Of a stretch of DNA of 36,320 nucleotides, positions 8,891-18,774 are shown one piece after another; positions within the stretch are counted from its first letter, which is position 1; every line of letters starts with the position of its first letter. The position numbers were made by a program, and so were the translations under genes. The notes beneath the pieces were generated by a model. That model was not told where the DNA came from. It made no database searches and was given only the letters and a program-made list of their open reading frames with translations. The DNA is taken from contig CAJWCA010000006.1 in assembly GCA_913020395.1 (NCBI GenBank), positions 1 to 36,320 of the forward strand, read 5' to 3'. This stretch comes from an uncultured Cellvibrionales bacterium (GTDB lineage Bacteria > Pseudomonadota > Gammaproteobacteria > Pseudomonadales > Cellvibrionaceae).

Positions 8891-11752
8891 ATGGTGGGAT
8901 CAACGACAAGCAATAACCTCGGTGATAGAGGTTTTAAAAAGAATCTTCTGGTAGCAGCAATGGCAACAGTGTTAATGCCACAGTTTGCGATAGCACAAGA
9001 GGCAGGTGGCGAAGAGGGCGCACTGCCGATTATCGAGGAGGTGTTTGTTACCGGCTCGAATATTCGCCGGAAGAAAGACTTCGAAACACCATCGCCTATC
9101 CAGACGATGGACAATGAAATGATTCAGGCCGCAGGCGCGGGTCAAATGCAGGATCTGCTGCGCACCCTACCTGCTAACGCAGGCTCGGAGCTGAATGCTA
9201 GCCAGAGTGATCGCCAGGGTACCTCCCAGTTTAGCTTGCGCGGGCTCGGTGTGGGTGGCACGCTCACCCTGATCAATGGTCGCCGAGGCGGGCTTGCACC
9301 CGTAACAACCACACAGGGTTTCTTTTTTACCGATGTAAACCAATTTCCCACGAACATGATAGAAAGTGTTGAGGTGCTGCTTGATGGCGCCTCCGCAACC
9401 TATGGTTCAGAGGCCGTCGGTGGTGTGGTGAATATTATTACCCGTAAAGATTTTGAAGGTTTTGAAATCGGTGCGGAGTATCACGACAATGAAAACAATC
9501 CGGCCAATGCCATTAACGGCGCTTTTGGCACCAGCTTCGATCGTGGACACTTCACAACCTTTGTTAATTATTATCACCAGGATCGCGGCCATCGGGGTGA
9601 CTACGATTGGTTAGTCGATCGTGCCGATGCGTTTTCTACAGATGCATCAGCGAACCTCTATGACTCCTCTACGGGTGCTGGTCGTTACAATCTGGCGACG
9701 GATTCTGATGGCGACGGCTACTATGAGCGTTCAGGTAGTACGGTCCCCGATCCACATTGTGGCATGCAAAATCCGGAGGGTGGGCGAATTAATACCTTCC
9801 TCGACGGGTCTAACTGCCGCTATCAATTTATCAATCAGAGAACCCTGATTGCGGAAGAAAAACGCCTGCAAGTGTTCAGTCAGTTTGACTATCGTTTAAC
9901 AGACGATGTGAATATTTTTTCCGAAATGAGCTTTTCGAGCAATGAAATAAAGGACACCATCGGTGGTGCCGTAATGGACTTGCGCTTTGACGACGATGGT
10001 CACTTTGTTCCCGGCTCTCACCCCTTCAACTATTTTGTCAATGACGGCAGCGGCAATGTCGTCTGGGATGAGGCCGCGGTTGCTGCCGACCCAAGTCAAG
10101 CCGTTGATGTGGTTGTTCGTCAGCGCCCTCTAACAACCTACGATGGCGATCTCGGCGAAGACATTACCCGTCAGTTTGACAATACTCGTATTGTTTTTGG
10201 TTTTGACGCAGATATTAATGAAAGCTGGAGTTTAAATGGTTCGGCGGTATACGCCCGTTCAAAGTTAACGGATATACAGCCAAGAAGTTACTACACGCCA
10301 GCCTACCGCGATGCAATTGCATCAGGTAGTTGGAACCCTTTTGGCAGCGGCTGGGCAACGCCAGATGCGGTGTCAGTTAAAGACGGAGAGAGTTTGGCGG
10401 GTAACACTGTCTACGGCGCTGGCAGTGATCTGAGTCAGTTTGCGGTGAACAGAACCTTTGTTAAAGAAACCATTCAAAAAGTGTATGAAACCATATTGAG
10501 CGGCGAAGCCGTTGAGTTAAACGGTGAAGTCGTTGCGGTTGCAATAGGTGCACAGTACCGGGATATGGAATTTAACGATATTGCAGACAGTTTGTCTGAG
10601 TTCCGCATCGATGGGCGAACAGACCCCGTGTTTTCTGTGTCGGGTGCCAAGCAGGATGTCTATGCGATCTTCGGTGAGGCGATCATTCCGCTCAGTGAAG
10701 ACTTTGAAATACAGGCGGCTATTCGTTACGAAGACTATGGCAGCGACCAAGGTGGAGACAGCACGGATCCGAAGCTGGGTTTCCGCTGGCGTGCAAACGA
10801 TGCACTTAGCTTGAGGGGATCATACGGCACCTCTTTCCAGGCGCCCTCAATCAGGAATATTGCAGGCTCAGTGGGTAGTGGCGCATTGCCCGACCCCATT
10901 TCGGCAGACATCTATGCCTCGGGTCCTGGGTCAGCCTGCGACTCGGGTGCTACGGACTCGTTTAACACGGCACAGATTACCAATGGCGGTGGTTTGATCC
11001 CGCAGTCTGCAACCAACTGGAATCTGGGTGCAATTTATCAAGGCGATAACTTTACCGGCTCTGTTGATTTCTGGACCTATGAGTTTGACGACCTTATTGG
11101 TGCGGGTGAAGCCTTTGGTTCAATCGTATCGGGTGAGTGTGTTAACGGTGTTTATGTGCCGGATGCACGTGTGGGCCGAAACGGTACGGGCCAGCTACGC
11201 CAGGTCACAACCAGTTTCATTAACCTGGGTGGAGTTGAAGCCAATGGTATTGACGTTTCTGCCTCCTATGCCTTTGACGATTTTCTCGACGGGCAGTTAA
11301 TTTTAGATGCCAAGGCGACCTTTGTGACGACCTTTGACATCGATGCCGGTGATGGCAGCCCTGTGTTCGACGGTGCAGGAAACAGGAACAGCTTTATTGA
11401 CCTGTTAGGTTCCGTGCCTGACCAGCGTTTGAATCTGGGTGTGTCCTGGATGCGAGACAGTCATCTTGCTGGGCTGTACATCCGTCATATCGGCGCCTAC
11501 GACGACCGTGAGTTGAACGACGTCAATGATTCGATTGAGTCAAATACTGTTCTGGATATTCAGTATGGCTATACCTTTGAAGGTTTGCTGGGCACGGGCA
11601 ATACCAACATTACCGTCGGTGTTAACAACCTGACGGATGAGGAGCCTCCCGCAATCGATCGCGGTTCCGTGAACGGCCGTGTTGGCTTCGATCAGCAGGT
11701 CCATGACCCTCGCGGTCGTACGGCCTACTTGAAAATTAAACACAGCTTCTAA
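8891..11752 (+). CDS. TonB-dependent receptor
   Basis: 953 aa; plug 'EEVFVTGSNIRRKKDFETPSPI...LLRTLPANAGSELNASQSDRQGTSQFSLRGLG...VEVLLDGASATYGSEAVGGVVNIITRKDFEG'; C-terminal barrel '...GRTAYLKIKHSF' ending in F. Confidence 0.95.
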   Translation: MVGSTTSNNLGDRGFKKNLLVAAMATVLMPQFAIAQEAGGEEGALPIIEEVFVTGSNIRRKKDFETPSPIQTMDNEMIQAAGAGQMQDLLRTLPANAGSELNASQSDRQGTSQFSLRGLGVGGTLTLINGRRGGLAPVTTTQGFFFTDVNQFPTNMIESVEVLLDGASATYGSEAVGGVVNIITRKDFEGFEIGAEYHDNENNPANAINGAFGTSFDRGHFTTFVNYYHQDRGHRGDYDWLVDRADAFSTDASANLYDSSTGAGRYNLATDSDGDGYYERSGSTVPDPHCGMQNPEGGRINTFLDGSNCRYQFINQRTLIAEEKRLQVFSQFDYRLTDDVNIFSEMSFSSNEIKDTIGGAVMDLRFDDDGHFVPGSHPFNYFVNDGSGNVVWDEAAVAADPSQAVDVVVRQRPLTTYDGDLGEDITRQFDNTRIVFGFDADINESWSLNGSAVYARSKLTDIQPRSYYTPAYRDAIASGSWNPFGSGWATPDAVSVKDGESLAGNTVYGAGSDLSQFAVNRTFVKETIQKVYETILSGEAVELNGEVVAVAIGAQYRDMEFNDIADSLSEFRIDGRTDPVFSVSGAKQDVYAIFGEAIIPLSEDFEIQAAIRYEDYGSDQGGDSTDPKLGFRWRANDALSLRGSYGTSFQAPSIRNIAGSVGSGALPDPISADIYASGPGSACDSGATDSFNTAQITNGGGLIPQSATNWNLGAIYQGDNFTGSVDFWTYEFDDLIGAGEAFGSIVSGECVNGVYVPDARVGRNGTGQLRQVTTSFINLGGVEANGIDVSASYAFDDFLDGQLILDAKATFVTTFDIDAGDGSPVFDGAGNRNSFIDLLGSVPDQRLNLGVSWMRDSHLAGLYIRHIGAYDDRELNDVNDSIESNTVLDIQYGYTFEGLLGTGNTNITVGVNNLTDEEPPAIDRGSVNGRVGFDQQVHDPRGRTAYLKIKHSF

Positions 11753-11780
11753 GCCTGAAACCAAACTGGAGACGACAGCT

Positions 11781-12347
11781 ATGTTGAGCACAACACAAGC
11801 CAAAACAGGGTCTGTCGATTCCAGCTTGGGTAATCAGGGGTCAACCCTCTATCGACAGATTGCCTTAACATTGCTGGTGATTTGTCTGACGACTTTTATG
11901 TCGCTTGCTTCGGCGAGTGGAGGTGAACTGGAAAGAGCGTTAACAAAATGCTCGTTGATTTCAAATGACGGGCAGCGCCTGAAGTGTCTGGATCGGATAG
12001 TTCAATCAGTAGTTCGCCCAATGGATTTACGATCACGCGCGGATCAGGTAAACCGTGAAGATGTCAGTGCTAAGACCGCGTTGGGGCAGAAATATCTACC
12101 CAAAGCCAAAGTGATTGATTCCAAAAAGGCTCACCACTACTCATTGGTAGCGGCTGAACGGGACAAAAAAAAGCGTTGGGTATTTTCCTTTGAGGGTGGG
12201 CAGGTTTGGCGTCAAGTGGAACCTCGTTACTTCTCAATGCCGAAAAAACTTCCGACGCGGGTAGATATATTAGCGGGTGTATTTGGCAGCTTTGATCTGC
12301 GTGTCGATGGACAGCGTGGCACGGCAAAAGTGAAACGATTACGCTAG
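11781..12347 (+). CDS. Small exported protein of unknown function with '(C)-x-(RLKCLD)' and 'GGQVWRQ' motifs
   Basis: 188 aa; hydrophobic segment 'QIALTLLVICLTTFMSLASASG', then 'KCSLISNDGQRLKCLDRIV' and 'WVFSFEGGQVWRQVEPRYF...VFGSFDLRVDGQRGTAKVKRLR'. Confidence 0.7.
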   Translation: MLSTTQAKTGSVDSSLGNQGSTLYRQIALTLLVICLTTFMSLASASGGELERALTKCSLISNDGQRLKCLDRIVQSVVRPMDLRSRADQVNREDVSAKTALGQKYLPKAKVIDSKKAHHYSLVAAERDKKKRWVFSFEGGQVWRQVEPRYFSMPKKLPTRVDILAGVFGSFDLRVDGQRGTAKVKRLR

Positions 12348-12370
12348 TTTTTCGGCGACGAGGTACCCAA

Positions 12371-13366
12371 ATGAATGTTTTCAGCAGCAATACTTATTTT
12401 TGGTTCAGGCTTAAGAGCCTGGCCCTTTACTTGTCAATAGCAGTTTTGTGCAGCGCGGGTCAAAAACTCCAAGCATCGGATCGCCTGCACTTTTTAATTC
12501 CCGGCGGCGCGGGTGGCGGTTGGGACACCACCGCCAGAGGGGTAGGAGAGGCGTTAACCCGTTCAGGGATTGTCTCGCGTGCCTCCTATGAAAATAGATC
12601 GGGAGGCGATGGTAGCAAGGCGATCTCCTATTTGATCGAAACCGCTGACCGTCAGGCCAATACACTCATGGTGAGCTCTACGCCTATCATTCTAAAATCA
12701 CTGAAAAATCTTTTTCCGCAGTCCTATAAAGATCTCACCCCCGTTGCGGCGGTCATCGCAGACTACGGTGCTTTTGTTGTAAAGGCGGATTCAAAATACG
12801 ACAGTTGGCAGAAAATTATTGAGGATTACAAGGTGGACCCGCGGAATGTTCGTGTGGCTGGTGGGTCCGTTATTGGTGGCATGGATCATGTGGTCGCGGC
12901 AATGGCGATAAAGAAGTCGGGGGCTGATGCCATGGCTCTACGTTATATCCCCTACAACGCGGGCGCCAAAGCGATGGTGGGTCTACTGTCAAACGAAACA
13001 CAAATGTTATCAACAGGTTTAAGTGAAGCTCTGGCCCTGGCGGAACAGGGTGAAGTGAGAATTTTAGCGATGACAGCGCCCAAGGCCTTGGCACACGCCA
13101 AAAACGTGCCAACGCTTTCTGAGCAGGGCGTAGATCTGGTATTTACTAATTGGAGGGGGTTCTTTGGCGCCCCTGGAATGTCCCATGAGCGACTGATTGA
13201 ATTTCAATCTGCTTTAAAAGAGATGTATAGCAGTGATGAATGGGAGGCTATTCGCCTTCAGCGGGGTTGGTCAAACCTCTATATCAGCGGCGAGCAGTTT
13301 AACCAGTTTCTGGCGACCCAAGAGAAGGACATGGCGCTTTTAGTGGATGAGCTTGGTCTGCGTTAA
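12371..13366 (+). CDS. tctC: Tripartite tricarboxylate transporter substrate-binding protein, TctC family
   Basis: 331 aa; signal peptide then 'LHFLIPGGAGGGWDTTARGVGEAL...YENRSGGDGSKAI' and 'YIPYNAGAKAMVGLLSNETQ' typical of TctC/Bug proteins. Confidence 0.93.
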   Translation: MNVFSSNTYFWFRLKSLALYLSIAVLCSAGQKLQASDRLHFLIPGGAGGGWDTTARGVGEALTRSGIVSRASYENRSGGDGSKAISYLIETADRQANTLMVSSTPIILKSLKNLFPQSYKDLTPVAAVIADYGAFVVKADSKYDSWQKIIEDYKVDPRNVRVAGGSVIGGMDHVVAAMAIKKSGADAMALRYIPYNAGAKAMVGLLSNETQMLSTGLSEALALAEQGEVRILAMTAPKALAHAKNVPTLSEQGVDLVFTNWRGFFGAPGMSHERLIEFQSALKEMYSSDEWEAIRLQRGWSNLYISGEQFNQFLATQEKDMALLVDELGLR

Positions 13367-13414
13367 CAGATCGCTTGTTGTATCCCAATAATCACTAACA
13401 CAGACGTTGTCATT

Positions 13415-13903
13415 ATGAATTTTCTTACAAACAAAGATAAAGTTGGAAGTTGTTTTATCTTGCTTTTCTCCCTGGTTTATTTGACGGCCATTTTCGAAAT
13501 ACCCGTTAATCAATCATTGAGTTATGACGTGGTTAATGCACGCACCTTGCCTTTCTGTCTTGCGCTTCTTGCTATCGTTGTGAGCGCGGTGACCTTGTTT
13601 TCTTCGGCGAGTGACAGTGAGGAGGAAACCCTGTTGCAAGCGGTCGAAGGGTTTCAGTGGCGCCCTTGTTTACTCTTGGTCGGGGCGATGTTTGTTTATG
13701 CCATGTTATTTGATTATCTCGGATTTCTATTGGCCACCTCGGTTTTCCTCTATTCCGGGTTTTATATTCTAAAAGAAACGCGGCAGCTGTTTTCAATTAC
13801 AGTTGCGGTGGGTGTGGCTTTGTTTATGTGGCTTGTATTAACGCAGGTGTTCGGTATCTATCTCGATTCCGGTGAACTTTATCGACTGATTGTTAGGAGT
13901 TAA
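13415..13903 (+). CDS. tctB: Tripartite tricarboxylate transporter TctB family protein
   Basis: 162-aa four-TM protein directly between tctC and tctA; stop overlaps the tctA start. Confidence 0.88.
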   Translation: MNFLTNKDKVGSCFILLFSLVYLTAIFEIPVNQSLSYDVVNARTLPFCLALLAIVVSAVTLFSSASDSEEETLLQAVEGFQWRPCLLLVGAMFVYAMLFDYLGFLLATSVFLYSGFYILKETRQLFSITVAVGVALFMWLVLTQVFGIYLDSGELYRLIVRS

Positions 13904-15417
13904 TGATGCTTGACGGAATTCTGCAGGGTCTTGATACCGCTTTTTTACCCCTCAATATCTTGTTGTTGTTTGTGGGTTGTTTTGCGGGCACATTTATCGG
14001 CATGTTGCCGGGGCTGGGGCCAGTATCAGCCATTGCTTTAATGATCCCTATTACCTATGGGTTTGATCCTTCCTCTGGTTTGATTTTAATGGCGGGCGTT
14101 TACTACGGCGCAGTATTTGGGGGTTCTACTTCGGCGATTCTGATTAATGCGCCGGGTGTGTCGGGGGCCGTCGCAACGGCGTTTGACGGCTACCCAATGG
14201 CCCAGCGCGGTGAGGCGGGCAAGGCACTCGCGTTAGCGGCTTACTCTTCATTTGTGGGGGGGACCATCGGTGCGGTTTTTCTATTTGTGTTTGTACCGGT
14301 TTTGGCAAAGGTGAGCCTGAGTTTTCAATCGGCTGACTATTTTGCACTCATGTTGTTTGGCCTAACCGCAATAACGGCTTTTGCCGGCAAGGGCCAGGTT
14401 TTAAAAGCGGTGCTTATGGCTGTGTTGGGCCTGATGTTGGCAACAGTGGGAGAAGACCCCTCGGGCATACAGCGCTTTACCTTTGGGGTGACCGACTTGT
14501 ATGACGGCATCAGCTTCCTATTGCTGTCTATGGCAACATTTGCAATAGCCGAGGCTTTGATGGTGGTATTGAAACCTGAGCCTGTCAAAGAGGATGCCGA
14601 AGAGGGCGCGCCCGAAATGAGTTTTTCCGCATTGGGCAGCATGAAGCTGAGCAAAGAAGAGGTGCGTGCTGTTGCCCCCGTGGTGGGCCGGTCATCGGTC
14701 TTGGGGTTTCTGGTGGGTGTACTGCCCGGAGCGGGCGCCACTATTGCCTCATTTCTGGCCTATGGTATGGAAAGAAACCTGGCCTCGGTAAAAGAGAAAC
14801 TAGGTTTTGGCAAGGGGAGTGTGAAAGGTCTGGCCGCACCGGAGAGTGCGAATAATGCCGCGTCAACAGGCTCTTTTGTGCCTCTGTTGACACTGGGTAT
14901 TCCCGGTTCTGCCACCACGGCGGTGATGCTGGGAGCGCTGTTGTCTTATGGCGTGCAACCCGGGCCGCGGCTTTATATTGATAACCCTGCCGTGTTCTGG
15001 TCGGTCATCATCTCTATGTATCTTGGCAATGTTATCTTGCTGGTCTTGAATTTGCCCTTGATTCCTTATATCTCAAAATTGTTAGACATACCCAAGCCAT
15101 TCCTCACACCAGTGATTCTGTTTTTGTCATTGATGGGTGTATATTTGATCTCATTCAATACCTTTGATTTAACGATGATGGTGATTATTGGTGCGATTGC
15201 AGTATTCTTTCGTCTCCTGGATTTCCCCCTGGCACCGATGTTGTTGGGTTTTATTCTCGGGGGTATGCTTGAGGAGAACCTGCGCCGGGCATTAATGATT
15301 TCTGATGGCTCACTGTCGTTTTTATGGCAGAGGCCAATTACCGCGACCATACTACTCATAACGCTTGCGACAGTGTTATTGCCCAGATTGTTGGCGATCA
15401 TCAGAAAGCAGGCGTAA
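13903..15417 (+). CDS. tctA: Tripartite tricarboxylate transporter permease TctA
   Basis: 504 aa; 'GCFAGTFIGMLPGLGPVSAIALMIPITYGFDP...GGSTSAILINAPGVSGAVATAFDGYPMAQRGEAGKALALAAYSSFVGG' and 'APESANNAASTGSFVPLLTLGIPGSATTAVMLGAL'. Confidence 0.97.
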   Translation: MMLDGILQGLDTAFLPLNILLLFVGCFAGTFIGMLPGLGPVSAIALMIPITYGFDPSSGLILMAGVYYGAVFGGSTSAILINAPGVSGAVATAFDGYPMAQRGEAGKALALAAYSSFVGGTIGAVFLFVFVPVLAKVSLSFQSADYFALMLFGLTAITAFAGKGQVLKAVLMAVLGLMLATVGEDPSGIQRFTFGVTDLYDGISFLLLSMATFAIAEALMVVLKPEPVKEDAEEGAPEMSFSALGSMKLSKEEVRAVAPVVGRSSVLGFLVGVLPGAGATIASFLAYGMERNLASVKEKLGFGKGSVKGLAAPESANNAASTGSFVPLLTLGIPGSATTAVMLGALLSYGVQPGPRLYIDNPAVFWSVIISMYLGNVILLVLNLPLIPYISKLLDIPKPFLTPVILFLSLMGVYLISFNTFDLTMMVIIGAIAVFFRLLDFPLAPMLLGFILGGMLEENLRRALMISDGSLSFLWQRPITATILLITLATVLLPRLLAIIRKQA

Positions 15418-15455
15418 ATTCAGGGACCCATTGTGAACCCGAGAATGGATGAAAC

Positions 15456-17066
15456 ATGAAATCGCCGTGGCATTTTACCTTACAGACCAAAATGATTGTG
15501 TTTATTGTTGCCCTGGTTTTGTTTCAGCTGGGCAGCATGGCTGTGGTGTCTACCAACCTGGTTGATACGACACTTGAAGATCAGTTGGATCGGCGTGTTC
15601 TCGACATGTCCTTGATCATTGCTGCCATGCCCGAAGTTGCTGAACTTCTTGAGGCAAAAGATCCCGAGCGTAAACTTCAGGTTCTGGCTGAGAAAATTCG
15701 GGCTCAAACGGGTGCCCAGTTTGTTGTGATTGGCGATCATCAAGGTAAACGGTATTCACACCCGAACCCGAGAAAGATCGGTGAATTTATGGTGGGCGGA
15801 GACAATGATCAGGCTCTGGAGAAGGGGGAGGTCTATACCTCTAAGGCCGTAGGTACACTGGGTTTATCCCTTCGCGGGAAAGTGCCCGTGTTTAACACAG
15901 ATGGCGCGATTATCGGTATCGTCTCAGTGGGGTTTCTTGAAGAAAACATTCGTCAGATGGGGGGAGGGCTGCGAGGCATTATTATTCTTTCCAATATCGT
16001 CCTGCTGGTGTTTGGGGTATTTGTGGCGATACTCATGGCCCGAAGTTTCAAGCGGGCGACATTTGGTCTGGAACCCCAGGAAATTGGGCGCATGTTTAAA
16101 GAGCGCAGCGCCATTATTGGTTCTATTCGAGAGGGCGTTGTTGCCATTAATCGGCAGGGCCTGATCACCATGATTAATCAGGCGGCCAAAAGAACGCTGG
16201 GGCTCAGATCTGATCAGGACTATGTGAATCAGCACATCGATGATGTTTTGCCCGACAATGACATTCAAACGGTTCTGCAAACGGGTGAAAGTCAGCTCGA
16301 CAGTGAGCAGCAAGTCGGTGACACTGCGATCATAGCAAACCGTATTCCTATTTGGCACGAGCAAGAAGTCATGGGGGTTGTCTCGAGTTTTCGGGAAAAA
16401 GATGAAATGGACGCACTGGCAAAAGAGCTGTCCCAGGTGCAGGATTATTCAGAAATGCTGAGGCAGCAAACCCACGAATACTCCAATAAACTACATACAA
16501 TATCCGGGCTCATTCAGCTGGAGGCTCACGACAAAGCGGTTGAATTAATCAGCAGTGAAACCTCGGGTTATCAGGACCTGCTACAATTTCTCGTAACGGC
16601 GGTTCAAGATCCTCTGGTTGCCGGTTGCATTCTGGGGAAATATCACCGTGCCAAGGAACTTAATATTAGCTTGAATGTTGATCGGGACAGCAATTTCACA
16701 GATTTGCCGGAGTGGATGAGCCGGGAAAAAATTGTTACGGTTCTGGGGAACTTGCTCGACAACGCATTTCATGCCGTTAGTTTACTGCCGAGCGATAAGC
16801 GTCTGGTCAATCTTTCGTTAACAGATCTGGGCAACGATTTGATCATTGAGGTGGAAGACTCAGGCGGCGGAATTTCTGAGGAAGTTGCCGGACATATTTT
16901 TGAAAGTGGCGTATCAACCAGCGAAGTAAAAGGAAAGGGTATTGGTTTATATCTGGTTAAACAGGCCATTTCCTATTTCAGTGGGGAGATTGCGGTCAAT
17001 CATTCGTCTTTAGGAGGGGTATCATTTACCGTCTACATTCCAAAAAAGTTAGATGCCAATGGCTAA
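15456..17066 (+). CDS. CitA/DcuS-like sensor histidine kinase
   Basis: 536 aa; periplasmic sensor between two TM segments, PAS 'SIREGVVAINRQGLITMINQAAKRTLG', H-box 'QTHEYSNKLHTISGLIQLE', ATPase 'LGNLLDNAFHAV...VEDSGGGISEE...GKGIGLYLVKQ'. Confidence 0.93.
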   Translation: MKSPWHFTLQTKMIVFIVALVLFQLGSMAVVSTNLVDTTLEDQLDRRVLDMSLIIAAMPEVAELLEAKDPERKLQVLAEKIRAQTGAQFVVIGDHQGKRYSHPNPRKIGEFMVGGDNDQALEKGEVYTSKAVGTLGLSLRGKVPVFNTDGAIIGIVSVGFLEENIRQMGGGLRGIIILSNIVLLVFGVFVAILMARSFKRATFGLEPQEIGRMFKERSAIIGSIREGVVAINRQGLITMINQAAKRTLGLRSDQDYVNQHIDDVLPDNDIQTVLQTGESQLDSEQQVGDTAIIANRIPIWHEQEVMGVVSSFREKDEMDALAKELSQVQDYSEMLRQQTHEYSNKLHTISGLIQLEAHDKAVELISSETSGYQDLLQFLVTAVQDPLVAGCILGKYHRAKELNISLNVDRDSNFTDLPEWMSREKIVTVLGNLLDNAFHAVSLLPSDKRLVNLSLTDLGNDLIIEVEDSGGGISEEVAGHIFESGVSTSEVKGKGIGLYLVKQAISYFSGEIAVNHSSLGGVSFTVYIPKKLDANG

Positions 17067-17742
17067 CCTGACGGTAGTTGTTGCAGAAGACGATCAAAAG
17101 ATCGCCGATATTCAGTGCCGCTTTATTGAAAAAATTGCCGGTTTTGAAGTGGTGGGTGTGGGTAATACCATTGCTGAATCGGAAGAGATAATCGATGTCT
17201 TTCAGCCGGATCTTGTTCTTCTGGATGTTTATTTCCCCGACGGCAATGGCATTGATTTATTATGGAAAATCAGGCGGCAATATAAAAACACTGATGTCAT
17301 CTGTATCACTTCAGCCAAGGAAGTAGAAACATTACAAAATGCAGTGCGCGGCGGTGTCTTTGATTACATTCTAAAACCCATGACCTTCGGTCGCCTTCAG
17401 TCGACAATGAGTTCCTATCTTGCACATAGAAGTAAGCTGAGTGATATCACCGAGTTAGACCAAAGTAATGTCGATAATATTATTCGCCCTGCAGGCGATA
17501 CACATAAAACTGAAGAGAGAATCCCCAAAAGCATTGACCCTCTGACTTTAGAAAAGGTGACGGAAGAGGTCGGAAAATTAAAAGGGGAGGGTGTGAATGC
17601 AGAAGATATGGGCGCACGCGTGGGGATTGGTCGCACCACTGCCCGGCGTTATCTGGAGTTCCTGGTCTCAAAGGGCACAGTAAAACCGAATCTGGTTTAT
17701 GGCTCTGTCGGCAGGCCAGAGCGTTTATACTTTGAAGTTTAG
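17053..17742 (+). CDS. CitB/DcuR-like response regulator
   Basis: Receiver 'VVVAEDDQKIADIQCRFIEKI...PDLVLLDVYFPDGNGIDLLWKIR...DVICITSAKEVE...FDYILKPMTFGRL' plus HTH 'VGIGRTTARRYLEFLVSKG'; overlaps the kinase by 14 bp. Confidence 0.93.
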   Translation: MPMANLTVVVAEDDQKIADIQCRFIEKIAGFEVVGVGNTIAESEEIIDVFQPDLVLLDVYFPDGNGIDLLWKIRRQYKNTDVICITSAKEVETLQNAVRGGVFDYILKPMTFGRLQSTMSSYLAHRSKLSDITELDQSNVDNIIRPAGDTHKTEERIPKSIDPLTLEKVTEEVGKLKGEGVNAEDMGARVGIGRTTARRYLEFLVSKGTVKPNLVYGSVGRPERLYFEV

Positions 17743-18680
17743 GTGGGCGCCTGGCTCATATTCTCCTTCAAAAAGTCTATTAGCACTCTTACTTTATTTG
17801 GGAGGAAGTGCCGGCTAGGGTAGACAAGCCAGGCAGCGGTATCAAAGGTGTTTGCGCTCACTTGCCAATCTGGAATGCAATGGACTAGGGCACCACTGCT
17901 AATCTCACTGTCTACCAGCCAATGAGGAAGCAGGGCTGGACCTGTTCCGCAAAGAGCTGCTCTCTTCACACTGCCCGCGGGAGAAAGTGCGACCTCCCCG
18001 CTGACAGGCATTTTTTTAATCTCCCCTTTTTCGTTTTTGAATAACCAGTGAGACTGATAGTTTTTTAGAGTGAACAGAACACACTGGTGGTTGCGCAAGT
18101 CTTCTGGCGTATTCAGTGAGCCGTGATGCTTGAGATACTCTGGGCTGGCGACGACTCGATAATGTGTGTCCATGAGTTTCGATACCACCACATCGCCTTC
18201 TATGCTCGGTGCTAGTCGAATAGCTAAATCAATTCTGTCTGTCACTAAATCAACGTTGGCATCCGTAAAAAAACACTCTAGTTTCAATGACGGATATCGC
18301 AGCTTGAAGCGTGGCAGCAGCGGCACAATTTGTGTTTCCCCAAAGGTTGCCGACGCGGTAATACGCAAGGTGCCCTTGGGCGTGGCATCAGCATCTTTAA
18401 CATCGTGATGCATGCGCTCCAGTTCCTCTAACACTGGCACGGCTCGGGCCAAATAATGCTCTCCGGCTTCTGTGAGGCTCATGCTGCGTGTTGTTCTGTG
18501 AAACAGGCGCACTGCCAGCGTTGTCTCCAGTGCACTGATGGCACGCGACACTGACGATGGGTCTATATTTCTGAGTTTGGCCACTGTGGCGAAGCTTCGG
18601 TGTTGAGCAACTTCGACAAAGAGCGACATGTCTTCTGTATTCATTCGTGTAAATATTGCACTAGTCTGAGGTAATTTCAA
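17739..18680 (-). CDS. LysR-family transcriptional regulator
   Basis: 'DMSLFVEVAQHRSFATVAKLRNIDPSSVSRAISALETTLAVRLFHRTTRSMSLTEAGEHYL' is a canonical LysR HTH. Confidence 0.95.
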   Translation of the reverse strand: MKLPQTSAIFTRMNTEDMSLFVEVAQHRSFATVAKLRNIDPSSVSRAISALETTLAVRLFHRTTRSMSLTEAGEHYLARAVPVLEELERMHHDVKDADATPKGTLRITASATFGETQIVPLLPRFKLRYPSLKLECFFTDANVDLVTDRIDLAIRLAPSIEGDVVVSKLMDTHYRVVASPEYLKHHGSLNTPEDLRNHQCVLFTLKNYQSHWLFKNEKGEIKKMPVSGEVALSPAGSVKRAALCGTGPALLPHWLVDSEISSGALVHCIPDWQVSANTFDTAAWLVYPSRHFLPNKVRVLIDFLKENMSQAPT

Positions 18681-18774
18681 TCCTTTATCCTCTTATTTCT
18701 CCCTAATAAAGTCTGTCTCAGCTGTTTTCGATGGCGCAAATGTGAAATCCATAAGAGTATTCAGGGGAGAGGCA

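Noticed and set aside
12070-12390. 106-aa minus-strand ORF opposite the small exported protein
   Set aside because: Antisense to a better supported signal-peptide protein within an operon; no domain recognised.
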